Of a stretch of 64,000 bases of DNA, positions 52,317-61,769 are shown in pieces (position 1 is the stretch's first letter; every line of letters starts with the position of its first letter). Origin of the DNA: Terriglobales bacterium (lineage in GTDB: Bacteria; Acidobacteriota; Terriglobia; Bryobacterales; Bryobacteraceae); assembly GCA_027485675.1 (NCBI GenBank), contig JAIXQP010000019.1:1-64000 (forward strand). The letters are read 5' to 3'. The notes under the pieces were generated by a model. That model worked only from the letters and a program-made list of their open reading frames with translations, had not been told where the DNA came from and did no database searches. Both the position numbers and the translations under genes were made by a program.

Positions 52317-52611
52317 TCAACGCGAGGGCAATTTGCCGATCCGAATCACTTGCCGCGGCTGAACGGTTGGCAACGCCGCGAGACATTCCGGAAGCAGTGG
52401 CAGCAGGCCGGCAAGCCGATTCGAGTAGGAGTGAATGATCAGCACCGCGATGCGGAATGATTCTGCGCTCTGCTGATACGGTAGGTTCTTATCGAGGGTC
52501 AGGAGAGCATCCAAGAGCGGGTCGGCCAAAGTCCTCGACCGTACGGCATTCGTGCCCGCGGAGATGGGGGTGGAGCTTGCGGAGAAGGTTCTCGTCGATG
52601 AGGATTCTCAT
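52317..52611 (-). pseudogene. DUF5615 PIN-like toxin gene with an internal frameshift
   Basis: ATG 52611 overlaps the DUF433 stop (ATGA). The first frame reads MRILIDENLLRKLHPHLRGH and ECRTVEDFG, a normal DUF5615 N-terminus. Near 52530 the frame must shift to continue DPLLDALLTLDKNLPYQQ and FRIAVLIIHSYSNRLAGLLPLLPECLAALP, the normal C-terminal half. A short deletion at the junction (a few residues are also missing) would explain both effects. The toxin is therefore broken while its antitoxin is intact. Confidence 0.83.
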
Positions 52612-52820
52612 CGCGGACCGGAGAGGAGGGCCTTGGCTTCCTCCAGGGCGGCGATGGCAGCGGTTCGGGTCACGGAAGGGAAATCGTCGAGGAACTCATC
52701 CAGCGTGTCGCCGGCTTCGAGGTAGTCGATCAAAGAATCGAAAGGCACACGGGTTCCTCGGAAACATGGCGTACCGCCCAGAATCTCCGGATCGCTGACG
52801 ATGACGGATTCGCGCTTCAT
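52608..52820 (-). CDS. DUF433 antitoxin-like protein, second locus
   Basis: A 70-residue DUF433 protein starting at ATG 52820: ESVIVSDPEILGGTPCFRGT, then VPFDSLIDYLEAGDTLDEFLDDFP and AAIAALEEAKALL. It is a different subgroup from the copy at 46688 and is paired with a DUF5615 gene of matching type. The long in-frame extension upstream is antisense to a FitAB remnant and was not used. The intact antitoxin precedes a broken toxin, as at the first DUF433 locus. Confidence 0.88.
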   Translation of the reverse strand: MKRESVIVSDPEILGGTPCFRGTRVPFDSLIDYLEAGDTLDEFLDDFPSVTRTAAIAALEEAKALLSGPR

Positions 52821-52889
52821 GAAGTACCTCTCGGGCTTCAGCCTATCAGGGAGCGCAGGTTTGGGCGTTCCCGTATCCCGCGGGCGGGC

Positions 52890-53200
52890 GGGCCACGTCG
52901 CTTGCGCATCTGGAAAATGGGACTGCGCTCCCGGCGTCTTCAAGCCGGTGCGGATATTCCTGGGATCCCATGACCACGGAATCTCGGGGCGTCGATTCTG
53001 GCGCGAGTCGCCGCGACCGATCGGATTGGCCTTGAGCGCCCGGCCGGGCGATGATGGTTCTCGCCCCGGACACCTTCCTGGAACGGCGGCGGCCAGAACC
53101 GGCGGAACTCGTCGTGGCATGGCTGGCGGCTCAGGTTGGAGAGACCGTTTTCGTTACAGCAGGCGGAGAAGCCGAGTTGCGTGATGGGCCGCCAGGCGCA
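52890..53200 (+). pseudogene. Degenerate second copy of the FitAB-type module
   Basis: GCGTCGATTCTGGCGCGAGT (52989-53008) is identical to sequence in the antitoxin at 45121, and the following bases continue the match through CGGATTGGCCTTGAGC. After a shortened linker the toxin 5' half is recognisable from GGCGGCCAGAACCGGCGGAACTCGTCGTGGCATGGCTGGCGGC to GGAGAAGCCGAGTTGCGTGATGG. Frames are broken throughout and the distal toxin is lost. The left limit is approximate. Confidence 0.75.
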
Positions 53201-53417
53201 GCATTCGGAACTTCGTCTGATGCGCCATAGTTTGCGCGCCAACCGGGTCTGCTCTTTCCTGTATCGGGTTTACCGCAGGCTCCGCTTCTTACGAACCCTC
53301 TGTCGTTGTTGACGGTGGATGAACTCCTGGGGATCCGGTCACCTCCCCGGCTGACTTTTATGGTTCTGTCACGCTCCGTTTGCTCGACGTTCATAATGCT
53401 TCTTTAATCTTAGGGGC
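53201..53417. other. Upstream region of the TonB-receptor-like gene
   Basis: 217 bases at the right edge of the island. CATAAT at 53392-53397 is a possible -10 without a matching -35, and AGGGG just before ATG 53418 is a weak ribosome binding site. No gene seen. Confidence 0.4.
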
Positions 53418-56400
53418 ATGAAGCTCTCACAGGTTCTTTGGTGCTGCTTTCTGGCTGCTGGCGCAGCGTATGGGCAGAGCACGGAGTTGACTGGCCGGAT
53501 CACGGACCCGCAGGACCAGATCGTTCCAGGGGCGCGCGTCCGCATTGTCAGGACGACGACGCAAACCGTTTTTGAGACGGTGTCGAACGAGTCGGGCTAC
53601 TACGTCTACCCGAACCTGCCGAGCGGAACGTATCAAATTTCGGTGGCGCGAGAGGGCTTCAAGACGGCGGAACGGTCGGGAATCACCGTGGCGACCGCAG
53701 ACAAACGCCGGCTGGATATCCGGCTGGAGTTGGGCGCGGTCAGCGAGACGGTCAGCGTGACGGCGGATGCCTCCGTCCTGGAGGTGAGCTCGGCGTCCGT
53801 CACGACCACGGTGAACTCGCTGGACTATGAGCGGTTGCCGCAGATTCAGTACAACCGCATGCGCAGCCCGGCGACCTTCCTCTACCTCAGCCCCGGCGTG
53901 TTCGGCCAGGTGAGCGCCAACGGCCGGGAGAACGTCGCCGCTTCGAATCAGCTCCTGATCAATGGGAGCCCCCGCTACGGCAACGAATTGTACATGGACG
54001 GGTTGCCCGGACGGACCAATTTCAACGAGACGGCGCCGCCGGTGGATGCGATTGGAGAGTTCAAACTGCAGGCGAACAATCTCTCCGCCGAGTTCGGCAA
54101 TACCGGATCTGCGGTAGTCAGCTTCTCCATCAAGTCGGGCACCAACGACTTTCACGGATTGGTGTTCGATCTGTTCCGGAACGAAAAACTGGATGCCCGG
54201 AGCTTTCTCGCGCCGACCCGGTCTACCATTCGGCAGAACGAATTCGGCGCGACCTTTGGCGGGCCGGTTTGGATTCCGAAACTCTACAACGGCAAGAACA
54301 GAACGTTTTTCTTTTTCGCCTACACGGGCAGCCGGAAGCGCGGTCTAGACCAGATTCAGCGGCGCCGCATTCCCACCCTGGCCGAGCGTACCGGAGACTT
54401 CTCGGCCAACGCGCGGCCTATTTATGATCCGAATACCACCCGGACGGTGGGGACGACGTTCGTGCGCGATGTCTTTCCGGGAAATCGCATCCCGGCTTCG
54501 ATGCTGGACCCAGTGGCTTTGAAAGTAACGGAATTGCTCCCCCCGCCGAACCTGGCCAATGCGGGAGTGTTGAACTATGCCGACTTCATCGGCGAACGGT
54601 TGCTCGATCCTGATGTGTATCTGCTCCGCGTGGATCATGCCTTTGCCCCGGCGCACCGGATTTTCGGCACCTTCAACCGGACGAAGATTCCGCGCCAGAA
54701 TATCACCGCGGCCCTGACCGACCCGCTCTCGGACCGGACGCTCCAACTGATTACGAGCGAAATTGTTCGCGGCAACTACGACTGGACCGTGCGGTCGAAC
54801 CTGTTGAACACCTTCCTGATCGGCTGGAACAACTTCCGGAATCCGTTTCAGAGCTTCTTTGCCAACCAGGGGTTTGCGGAGCGTCTGGGGATTCGGGGCG
54901 CTGTGGGTGATGCCTTTCCCACGTTTAACTTCAGTGACGGGTACGCTGGGCTGGGGCGGAATTCATTGTCGAACTCTACCGAAGCCTCGCTCATTGTCAA
55001 GAACATTACCAGCTACTCGCGGGGACGGAGCGTGATCAAGGCCGGGGTGGAGTACCGGATGAACCGGCCACGAAATTCCGACGACAGTGCGACGGCAGGC
55101 AACTACACCTTCTCTAATCTGGCGACCGCGCTGCCCACGACTCCCAACACGACCGGTGACGGCTACGCGAGTTTTCTGCTGGGCCGGGTGCAGAGCGCCA
55201 ATCTGAATCTGCCGTTCGTCTCGAATGCCCGCAAGCCGTACTGGGGCTTCTTCCTGCAGGACGACGTGAAGGTGACGCCGAAACTGACCTTGAACCTGGG
55301 GTTCCGCTACGAGGTGACGGTGGCACCGACGGAGGTGGACGATCAGTATTCGCTGGTGGACCTGTCGACGCCCAATCCCGCGGCGGGAAACCGACCCGGC
55401 GCCTCGGTGTTCGCCGGTAGCGGCACGGATCGGATCGGGAGCCGAACGCTGGCGGAGACCGATCTTTCGGCGTTTGGGCCGAGGTTTGGATTTGCCTGGC
55501 AGGCTGCGTCGAAGCTCGTCATTCGCGGTGGGTACGGTCTGTTCTACGGGGACAACGAGATTTTTCCTGTGACCACGGGTTTCCGGGTGATTGGGAACTA
55601 TCAATCGCTGGACCAGGGAATCACCGCGCCATTTCTGCTGCGGAATGGATTTCCGGGGACGCTGTCCCCGAATCCTGTGATTAGCCCGTCGATCCTCAAT
55701 GATCAGAACGTCACTTCGCGCTCGGGGACGATTGGCACCATGCCGCGCACCCAAAACTGGAGTTTCAGCGTGCAGCGTTCCCTGGGAACCAACTGGGCGA
55801 TGGAGTTGAGCTATGTGGCCAATAAGAACACCCGCCAGGCGCAGTCGGGCCTGATTAATGAGAACCAAGTGGATCCCCGGCATTTGGCGCTCGGGAGTTT
55901 GCTGACGCAAAACGTGAATTCGGCGGCCGCCATTGCGGCGGGGATTCAGCGGCCCTATCCGTCGTTTACTGGCAGCGTGAATCAGGCGCTGCGCGCGTAT
56001 CCGCAGTACTTGAACATCACCGAGCAGTCGGCCAAGGCGGGCGCCAACTTCTACAACGCCTTTACGGCGCGCATCCGGCAACGGTACACCAACGGATTTA
56101 CCTTTGACGCGCATTACACGTTCTCGCGCAATATCGGCTACTCGGGTAGCTTGCAGGACAACTTTAATCGCCGATTGGAGTATGGACTGTTGGCCTTCGA
56201 TATCCCCCATTCGATGGTCATCAACTACACCTATGAACTGCCGTTTGGTCCCGGGAAGCGGTTTGCGACCTCGACCGGCTGGACGTCTAAGCTGGTGGGG
56301 GGATGGAGCGTCAACGGAATTCAGCGCTACCAATCGGGAGCACCGCTGAACGTCGTCATCAACAATACCCTGCCGATTTTCAACCGGACCTTGCGGCCCA

Positions 56401-56759
56401 ACGTGGTTCCCGGAGTAGATCTGAGCACGGGAATTGCGAACGGGGACTTCAACGCCAACTCCGACCGGTTGATCAACCGGGATGCGTTCCGCAATCCGGC
56501 GCCGTTCTCTTTCGGCGACGCGGCCCTTTCCTACAACGCGCTTCGTAACTTCGCGACCCTCGGTGAGGACTTCTCTCTGATCAAGAATACGCGGGTGGGT
56601 GAGCGGGTCAGCATTGAGACCTCCGCGCAGTTCATTAACGCGCTGAATCGTCATCGATTCACGGACATCAACGCGAACTTCACGAATCCAACGTTCGGCC
56701 AGGCGTCCGGCTCGAACATTGGGCGTATCATCACCCTCAATTTGAAGGTGAAGTTCTAA
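53418..56759 (+). CDS. TonB-dependent receptor-like outer-membrane protein with N-terminal carboxypeptidase-regulatory-like domain
   Basis: A 1113-residue Oar-like protein. Signal peptide 1-19; carboxypeptidase-regulatory-like beta sandwich (about 22-110: LTGRITDPQDQIVPGARVRI, GYYVYPNLPSGTYQISV); plug domain (about 115-240: LLINGSPRYGNELYMDGLPG); then a long beta-barrel region starting GTNDFHGLVFDLFRNEKLDA and ending NLKVKF with the terminal phenylalanine expected of barrel proteins. Such proteins are highly amplified in Acidobacteriota and probably import oligomers. The stop shares one base with the next start (TAATG). Confidence 0.92.
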   Translation: MKLSQVLWCCFLAAGAAYGQSTELTGRITDPQDQIVPGARVRIVRTTTQTVFETVSNESGYYVYPNLPSGTYQISVAREGFKTAERSGITVATADKRRLDIRLELGAVSETVSVTADASVLEVSSASVTTTVNSLDYERLPQIQYNRMRSPATFLYLSPGVFGQVSANGRENVAASNQLLINGSPRYGNELYMDGLPGRTNFNETAPPVDAIGEFKLQANNLSAEFGNTGSAVVSFSIKSGTNDFHGLVFDLFRNEKLDARSFLAPTRSTIRQNEFGATFGGPVWIPKLYNGKNRTFFFFAYTGSRKRGLDQIQRRRIPTLAERTGDFSANARPIYDPNTTRTVGTTFVRDVFPGNRIPASMLDPVALKVTELLPPPNLANAGVLNYADFIGERLLDPDVYLLRVDHAFAPAHRIFGTFNRTKIPRQNITAALTDPLSDRTLQLITSEIVRGNYDWTVRSNLLNTFLIGWNNFRNPFQSFFANQGFAERLGIRGAVGDAFPTFNFSDGYAGLGRNSLSNSTEASLIVKNITSYSRGRSVIKAGVEYRMNRPRNSDDSATAGNYTFSNLATALPTTPNTTGDGYASFLLGRVQSANLNLPFVSNARKPYWGFFLQDDVKVTPKLTLNLGFRYEVTVAPTEVDDQYSLVDLSTPNPAAGNRPGASVFAGSGTDRIGSRTLAETDLSAFGPRFGFAWQAASKLVIRGGYGLFYGDNEIFPVTTGFRVIGNYQSLDQGITAPFLLRNGFPGTLSPNPVISPSILNDQNVTSRSGTIGTMPRTQNWSFSVQRSLGTNWAMELSYVANKNTRQAQSGLINENQVDPRHLALGSLLTQNVNSAAAIAAGIQRPYPSFTGSVNQALRAYPQYLNITEQSAKAGANFYNAFTARIRQRYTNGFTFDAHYTFSRNIGYSGSLQDNFNRRLEYGLLAFDIPHSMVINYTYELPFGPGKRFATSTGWTSKLVGGWSVNGIQRYQSGAPLNVVINNTLPIFNRTLRPNVVPGVDLSTGIANGDFNANSDRLINRDAFRNPAPFSFGDAALSYNALRNFATLGEDFSLIKNTRVGERVSIETSAQFINALNRHRFTDINANFTNPTFGQASGSNIGRIITLNLKVKF

Positions 56760-57628
56760 TGAAATCGATTCTGTTGGCTTTCCTGCTCGTGACGGGCGCG
56801 GAGGCCGCCGAGATGCTCGTCTGTGGCTGGGACGAAGTGATGATCCTCGATCTGGCCAAGGATGCCGAGAATCCGCCGGTGGTGTGGCGCTGGTCCGCGG
56901 CGCAAGCGGTCGAATTGCCGGAGGTCTACAAGACGAAGTTTCGAACGACCGACGATTGCAAGGCTGTGGCGGGAAATCGGATTCTCATCACCGCCTCCAG
57001 TGACGGGGTGGCGCTGGTGGACCGGGCGACGAAAAAGACATCGTTCTATGGGCAGTGTGCCAATGCCCACTCGGCGGAGCTGTTGCCGGGAGAGCGGATC
57101 GCGGTGGCCTGTTCGGTCCGGGAGAAGGGGGGGAACCGGCTGGCCGTTTTTGACGCGAAGACTCCGGAGAGGGAGATCTTCTCGACGGAGCTCTACTCCG
57201 GGCACGGTGTGGTGTGGGATGAAGAGCGGAAAACCTTGTGGGCGCTGTCCGGAAGAGATCTGCGCGCCTACAGTTTGGATCGGTGGGAGAGCGAGACGCC
57301 GGCGCTGCGGCTGGTTCAGTCCTTCCCGTTGCCAACCGGCGGTGGACATGAGCTTCTGCCGATTCCAGGAACGGCGGATCTTGCGGTAACGACGGTGCGC
57401 GATGTGTATCGATTCAATCGGGAGCGCCAGGAGTTTTCCCCGCACTCCGTGCTGCAAGGTCAACCCAACATCAAATCGTTGAGCTACCAAGGCCCGGACG
57501 GCCCTGTCGTCTACACCCAAGCGGAGAAGCCGAACTGGTGGACGGACAAGATCCGTATGCTGCAGCCGTCTACAACGATCGTCCGCCCTGGGGAGAAGAT
57601 TTACAAAGTCCGTTGGATTCCCCGATAG
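56759..57628 (+). CDS. Secreted beta-propeller-like protein (DUF6528-like)
   Basis: A 289-residue exported protein (signal 1-17). It starts EMLVCGWDEVMILDLAK and carries blade-like repeats: ILITASSDGVALVDRATKK, RIAVACSVREKGGNRLAVFDA, GHGVVWDEERKTLWALSGRDLRAY and ELLPIPGTADLAVTT. The pattern resembles DUF6528 proteins, of unknown function; this is a tentative match. Coupling by TAATG to the TonB-like receptor suggests it is a periplasmic or surface partner of that receptor. Confidence 0.72.
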   Translation: MKSILLAFLLVTGAEAAEMLVCGWDEVMILDLAKDAENPPVVWRWSAAQAVELPEVYKTKFRTTDDCKAVAGNRILITASSDGVALVDRATKKTSFYGQCANAHSAELLPGERIAVACSVREKGGNRLAVFDAKTPEREIFSTELYSGHGVVWDEERKTLWALSGRDLRAYSLDRWESETPALRLVQSFPLPTGGGHELLPIPGTADLAVTTVRDVYRFNRERQEFSPHSVLQGQPNIKSLSYQGPDGPVVYTQAEKPNWWTDKIRMLQPSTTIVRPGEKIYKVRWIPR

Positions 57629-57662
57629 GTCGGGGCGCCCCTGCTGGCCTGCGGTAGTGGTA

Positions 57663-57676
57663 AAGGCCTAGGCCTT
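57663..57676. terminator. Perfect palindrome at the DUF1552 stop codon
   Basis: AAGGCCTAGGCCTT is a 14-base palindrome centred on the minus-strand stop codon, lying between the convergent DUF6528-like and DUF1552 genes. GGGGCGCCCC occurs about 25 bases away. These could help end transcription, but there is no T-tract. Confidence 0.3.
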
Positions 57677-59032
57677 GAGTTCCTCGATTTGCTTGGTGGC
57701 GATGCCGACGGGGCGGTCGACGGGGATGCCGGCGCAGGCTAGCAGGGTGGTCAGCAGGTCGCCCTGATTTCCCTTTGTATCCGGGAAGAAGCGGCCCGTT
57801 TTGAGGGAACCGCCACCGCCGCCGGCGAGGATGAAGGGGAGGTTCTCGCGCGTGTGCTTGTTGCCATCCTCCAGCCCGGAGCCCCACATCATGATGCAGT
57901 TGTCGAGCAGCGTGCCGCTCCCTTCCCGCAAGCCGGCCATCTTCTTCACCATGTAGGCGAACTGCGCAATGTTGAACTCCGTGATCCGGGCCACCTTGCG
58001 CACCTTCTCGGGGTCGTTGTTGTGATGCGTGTTCGAATGATGCTGGTCGTTGAAACCGAGTTCGGGATACGACGCGCCGTTGGGCGTCGAGCCGATATAG
58101 GTACTCACCCGCGTCGTATCCGTCTGGAAGGCGAGGATGTTCAGGTCACACATCACCTGCATATACTCGCTACGCTTATCGCCTTCCGGAATCCGGATCT
58201 CGATGGGCGGCGAATCCGAGGCGCGGCGGTTGCTCGGGCGGACGCCCGCCTTCTCGAGCGCCGCATCCTTCTGACGAAGTTCGATGGCGGCGATGCGCCG
58301 CTCGACGGAGCGGACGCTGTCGAGATACTCGTCGAGCTTGCGCTGGTCCGAGACGGGCAAGGTCCGCCGGAGGTCCTTGGCACCGCCTAAGACGATGTCG
58401 AGCAGGCTGCGGTCGAGCGGTGACATCGGGGAGGAGGAGCGGGCGCCGCCGGTCTGCTCCTGCTTGTTGAATAGACGATAGAGGACGTTGCGGGGGTTGA
58501 CCTCGGCGGGAAGCGCCTGGGTGGGCGAACGGAAGCTGCAGTGGGAATAATAGCCTTCGTTCAAGCCCTCCTGGTTCTCTTTCCAGGTTTGGGGCATGGT
58601 GGCCAGTTCGAGAGACGGGATCGCCGTGAAGGCGCCGACGTGGTTGGCGGCGATCTGATCGGCGGAGATGGCGATGTGGATCTCGTTTCGCTTATCGGCG
58701 GCGGGCAGCATGGCGGTGAGCCAGGTAGAGAGTTCGAGGGCGTGGGGCGCTCCGTTGAAGGGCGCGATGGGGACGCCGGAGATCCCCTTCATCAGGACAC
58801 ACTGCGAGAGCACCGGGCGCAACGACTCGAGAGCGGGCGGCGGCGCGGAGAGAAAGCTTTCGGCGCTGGCCGGCCAGAACTGATCCATGATGACCCCGTG
58901 GGGCATATACATGAAGCCCAGGCGCAAGGGCGGCTTGGGATCCTTGTCGGCCCAGGCCTGGGAGTCGAGGAGCGGGAGGGCGAGGGAGACGCCCAATCCT
59001 TTGAGATAAGTCCGCCGGCTAGTTTTGCTCAT
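57668..59032 (-). CDS. DUF1552 family exported protein
   Basis: A 454-residue DUF1552 protein with a twin-arginine signal ([18 protein letters not shown]). Visible family segments: [78 protein letters not shown] and [30 protein letters not shown]. The domain is related to the alkaline-phosphatase/sulfatase-like DUF1501 group; function unknown. It is almost always encoded with DUF1592-type cytochromes, as here, where its start overlaps that gene by 14 bases. Confidence 0.93.
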   Translation of the reverse strand: MSKTSRRTYLKGLGVSLALPLLDSQAWADKDPKPPLRLGFMYMPHGVIMDQFWPASAESFLSAPPPALESLRPVLSQCVLMKGISGVPIAPFNGAPHALELSTWLTAMLPAADKRNEIHIAISADQIAANHVGAFTAIPSLELATMPQTWKENQEGLNEGYYSHCSFRSPTQALPAEVNPRNVLYRLFNKQEQTGGARSSSPMSPLDRSLLDIVLGGAKDLRRTLPVSDQRKLDEYLDSVRSVERRIAAIELRQKDAALEKAGVRPSNRRASDSPPIEIRIPEGDKRSEYMQVMCDLNILAFQTDTTRVSTYIGSTPNGASYPELGFNDQHHSNTHHNNDPEKVRKVARITEFNIAQFAYMVKKMAGLREGSGTLLDNCIMMWGSGLEDGNKHTRENLPFILAGGGGGSLKTGRFFPDTKGNQGDLLTTLLACAGIPVDRPVGIATKQIEELKA

Positions 59033-60956
59033 GGGGTCTCCTTGGTTCTTCGATGCGGCGATGGGTGAAGGGATAGCTGGTGATGACTCCGTTGATGAGG
59101 TCTCTCATGCGGTATCCCTGGGGGGCCAGTTCGCTGACCAGGCTTTCGACGACGATTTCGTCGTAGCCTTCCAGTTTACGGCCTAAGGCGTAGGCCAGTA
59201 GTTTTTCGACGATGTTGCGGGCCACGTCGACGTTTCGGCTGGCGATGATGGCTTTGAGATCGGCCGGGCCGGAGAACTGTTTGGCGCCGGGCAGTTCGCC
59301 GGTGGAGTCGATGGGCTGGCAGTTGGTGTCGCGATCGCGCCAGCGGCCGATGGCGTCGAACTTTTCGAGGCCGAAGCCGATGGGATCGAGGATCTGGTGG
59401 CAGTTGGCGCAGACGGGGTTGGTGCGATGGAGTTCGGTGCGCTGGCGGAGGGTGAGGTTGGCGACGGCGGTTTGATCCTGCTTATCGAGGGCCGGGACGT
59501 CGGGCGGGGCGGCGGGGACCTGCTGGCCGAGCACCTGTTCGAGCACCCAGACGCCGCGCTTGACGGGGCTGGTGCGATTGGGGAAGGAGGTGGCGGCGAG
59601 GATGCCGGGCATGCCGAGGACGCCGCCGCGGTTGCGGTCGGTGAGGCGGACCTTGCGCATGGCGGGGCCCTGGACCGACTTTTCGAGGCCGTAGAGCGAG
59701 GCGACGGGGCCGTTCAAGAAGGTGTAGTCGCTATCGACGAAACGGATGACGGGTTGGTTGTCGCGGACGATGCTTTCAAAAAAGAGGCGGACTTCGTCGT
59801 ACATGGCCTGGCGCAGGGCGGGCGTCATTTGGGGGAAGAGCGCGGGGTCGAAGACCTGGCGCTGCAGGCCGCCGACGCTGAGCCATTGGGCTCCGAAGCC
59901 GTCGAAGAGGGCGCGGGAGCGGGGATGGTCGAGGAGGCGTTGGGTTTGGGCCTGGAGAATGGCGGGGTCGTGGAGTTGGCCGCGGTCGGCGAGGGCCATG
60001 AGTTCGGCGTCGGGCATGGTGGCCCAGAGGAGATAGGAGAGGCGGGAGGCGAGTTGGTGGTCGTCGAGGGGGACGATGCCGGCGCCGGATTCGGGTTCGG
60101 CGGCGGGGGTGATGAAAAGGAATTGGGGCGAGACGAGGACGGCCTTGAGCATGAGGTGGAGCGACTGTTGGTGGCTCAATTGGTTGCGGCGGCCGAGATC
60201 ATAGGTGGCGAGGAGGGTGTCGAGTTCGGCCTCTTTGGGGGGGCGGCGGTAGGCTTGGCGGGCGAGGGTGCGGGCGGCATCTCTGGGGGTGGGGCGGTTG
60301 GGGCCGAAGAGGCGCTGCTCGATGGTTTGGCGCTGGGCGGTGGGGAGGGCGGCGAGGCGGCGGACGACCTGGCCGGCGATGGTGAGATATTGTTCGAGTT
60401 GGAGGGAGGAGAGGGAGTTGAGATAGCCCTGGCCGCTGACTTCGTCGGGGAGGCCATCGGCGAGGGAGGGATCGACGCCGCAGAGGTCGCGGAGGGTGTT
60501 GGCGTATTCGGTCTTGGTGAGGCGCCGGATGACGAAGGGGCCGGGGTCTTTGTCGCTGAGGTATTTGAGTTTCGAGAGCCATTCGCCGAACATGACCCGG
60601 TCGGCTTCGCTGGGTTGGGGCGAGCTTTTGGGGGGCATGTCGTGGGCTTTGACGCGGGCGTCGGCGCGCTTCCAGTGTTGGGTGAAGGCGGCGTGGCCGG
60701 GGGTTTTGAGGGCGGGGGAGAAGTTGACGCCGCCGCGGGTGGGGCGGCGGTTTTGGTGGCAGGGGAGGCAGTAGGTGGTGATGAAGGGGGTGACGCTTTG
60801 GCGGAAGAACTGTTCGGCTTCGGCCTTGCGGGCGGCGGGGTCGGCGGCGGGGAGGCGGGTGGGCAGGGCGAGGAAGGGGAGGAGGCAGAGGGACAAGGGG
60901 AGCAGCCCCTTGACGGCGTGAGGGGTCGCAGCGGCAGCGGCGAGGTTAAGGGACAT
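59019..60956 (-). CDS. DUF1592/DUF1588/DUF1585-type exported c-type cytochrome protein
   Basis: A 645-residue protein of the planctomycete/acidobacterial PSD1-like group. After a signal peptide, TYCLPCH (Cys63, Cys66, His67) is a CxxCH haem motif; a second is VCANCHQ. Between them are DUF1587 ([18 protein letters not shown]), DUF1595, DUF1592 ([18 protein letters not shown]) and DUF1588 ([23 protein letters not shown]); DUF1585 is C-terminal. It may oxidise a substrate outside the cytoplasm together with DUF1552. TACACT lies 11 nt before ATG 60956; an ATG at 60977 is an alternative. Confidence 0.92.
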   Translation of the reverse strand: MSLNLAAAAATPHAVKGLLPLSLCLLPFLALPTRLPAADPAARKAEAEQFFRQSVTPFITTYCLPCHQNRRPTRGGVNFSPALKTPGHAAFTQHWKRADARVKAHDMPPKSSPQPSEADRVMFGEWLSKLKYLSDKDPGPFVIRRLTKTEYANTLRDLCGVDPSLADGLPDEVSGQGYLNSLSSLQLEQYLTIAGQVVRRLAALPTAQRQTIEQRLFGPNRPTPRDAARTLARQAYRRPPKEAELDTLLATYDLGRRNQLSHQQSLHLMLKAVLVSPQFLFITPAAEPESGAGIVPLDDHQLASRLSYLLWATMPDAELMALADRGQLHDPAILQAQTQRLLDHPRSRALFDGFGAQWLSVGGLQRQVFDPALFPQMTPALRQAMYDEVRLFFESIVRDNQPVIRFVDSDYTFLNGPVASLYGLEKSVQGPAMRKVRLTDRNRGGVLGMPGILAATSFPNRTSPVKRGVWVLEQVLGQQVPAAPPDVPALDKQDQTAVANLTLRQRTELHRTNPVCANCHQILDPIGFGLEKFDAIGRWRDRDTNCQPIDSTGELPGAKQFSGPADLKAIIASRNVDVARNIVEKLLAYALGRKLEGYDEIVVESLVSELAPQGYRMRDLINGVITSYPFTHRRIEEPRRPHEQN

Positions 60957-60973
60957 TCTCCGGGGGGAGTGTA

Positions 60974-61687
60974 TCATGGGCGGTTGGTGGCGTCGAGGGG
61001 ATAGGGGAGGAATGCGAAGTGGGTGGGGTGCCACTGGTAGGTGCGGCGGGTGGTGGTGGTGCGACCTTTGGTGCGGATGGTTGTCCGAACGAGGAGGCGA
61101 GGTGAGGGGGCCCCAGGCTTGGGGAAGGTGATGCGGCTGGATTCCAGGCGGGTCCAGTTGTGGGCGCTTTCGGTGAGGGTGAGGACGCTATAGAGATGGC
61201 CGCGCCAGAGGCGGAAGATGGAGAGTTCAACCTGGCCGACGCCGGTGCCCTGGCTGCCTCCTTGGCGCAGGATGAGGTCTTGGATGCCGGGGGTGACGGT
61301 GGCGCGGAGTTCCAGAAAGGGTTCCTGCCGCTGGTTGGTGGGGCCGCCAGTGAGAAAGGTGGAGAGGTTCCACCAGCGACCGGAAGCGTCTTGCTGGTAG
61401 ATGAGGACGGCGGTGTCGCCGGTGGTGTGGATGGTGAGGATTCGTTCGAGGCCGGGGGAGGAATCGAGTGGGGCGGCAGCGAGGGTGGCGCTGGTGATGG
61501 GCGCGAACAGCACGGTGGCCAGGTCGCAGGCGTTGAGGGCGGTGTGGAGGCGAGACGGGTCGCTGGAGGTGAGGTGGGTGAGGAGTTCTTCCGGGGACAG
61601 GGTGGCGTGGCGCCGCGGGAGGGGTTCGGCCGGCGAGAGAGCGGCGGAGGCGGCCAGGAGAAGGAGGAGCCAGGCGGTGTGCCGCAT
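60974..61687 (-). CDS. Secreted hypothetical protein upstream of the DUF1592/DUF1552 genes
   Basis: A 237-residue exported protein from ATG 61687 (signal [20 protein letters not shown]). TACCCT lies 6 nt before the start (61694-61699). The body is beta-rich: [52 protein letters not shown] and a run of threonine/arginine ([15 protein letters not shown]) near the end. No domain recognised. It ends 18 bases before the DUF1592-type gene and probably heads that operon. Confidence 0.72.
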   Translation of the reverse strand: MRHTAWLLLLLAASAALSPAEPLPRRHATLSPEELLTHLTSSDPSRLHTALNACDLATVLFAPITSATLAAAPLDSSPGLERILTIHTTGDTAVLIYQQDASGRWWNLSTFLTGGPTNQRQEPFLELRATVTPGIQDLILRQGGSQGTGVGQVELSIFRLWRGHLYSVLTLTESAHNWTRLESSRITFPKPGAPSPRLLVRTTIRTKGRTTTTRRTYQWHPTHFAFLPYPLDATNRP

Positions 61688-61756
61688 GGAAGGAGGGTAG
61701 CAGAGCGGATGCTGGGCCGGAGGTTGCAATGGGGGAGGTGGTGGTCGGAGGAATGG

Positions 61757-61762
61757 TATAAC
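61757..61762 (+). promoter_or_regulatory. TATAAC 7 nt before the MazE-like antitoxin start
   Basis: TATAAC matches five of six bases of the -10 consensus and ends 7 nt before ATG 61770, leaving no room for a Shine-Dalgarno sequence. This implies a leaderless transcript. Confidence 0.5.
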
Positions 61763-61769
61763 CCAAAGT

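Noticed and set aside
53131-53394. 87-codon minus-strand frame before the TonB-like gene
   Set aside because: Composition and residue pattern are not protein-like and it overlaps the FitAB remnant.
59397-61004. 535-codon plus-strand frame opposite the DUF1592-type gene
   Set aside because: A low-complexity Gly/Glu/Ala shadow of a clearly assigned cytochrome-type gene.
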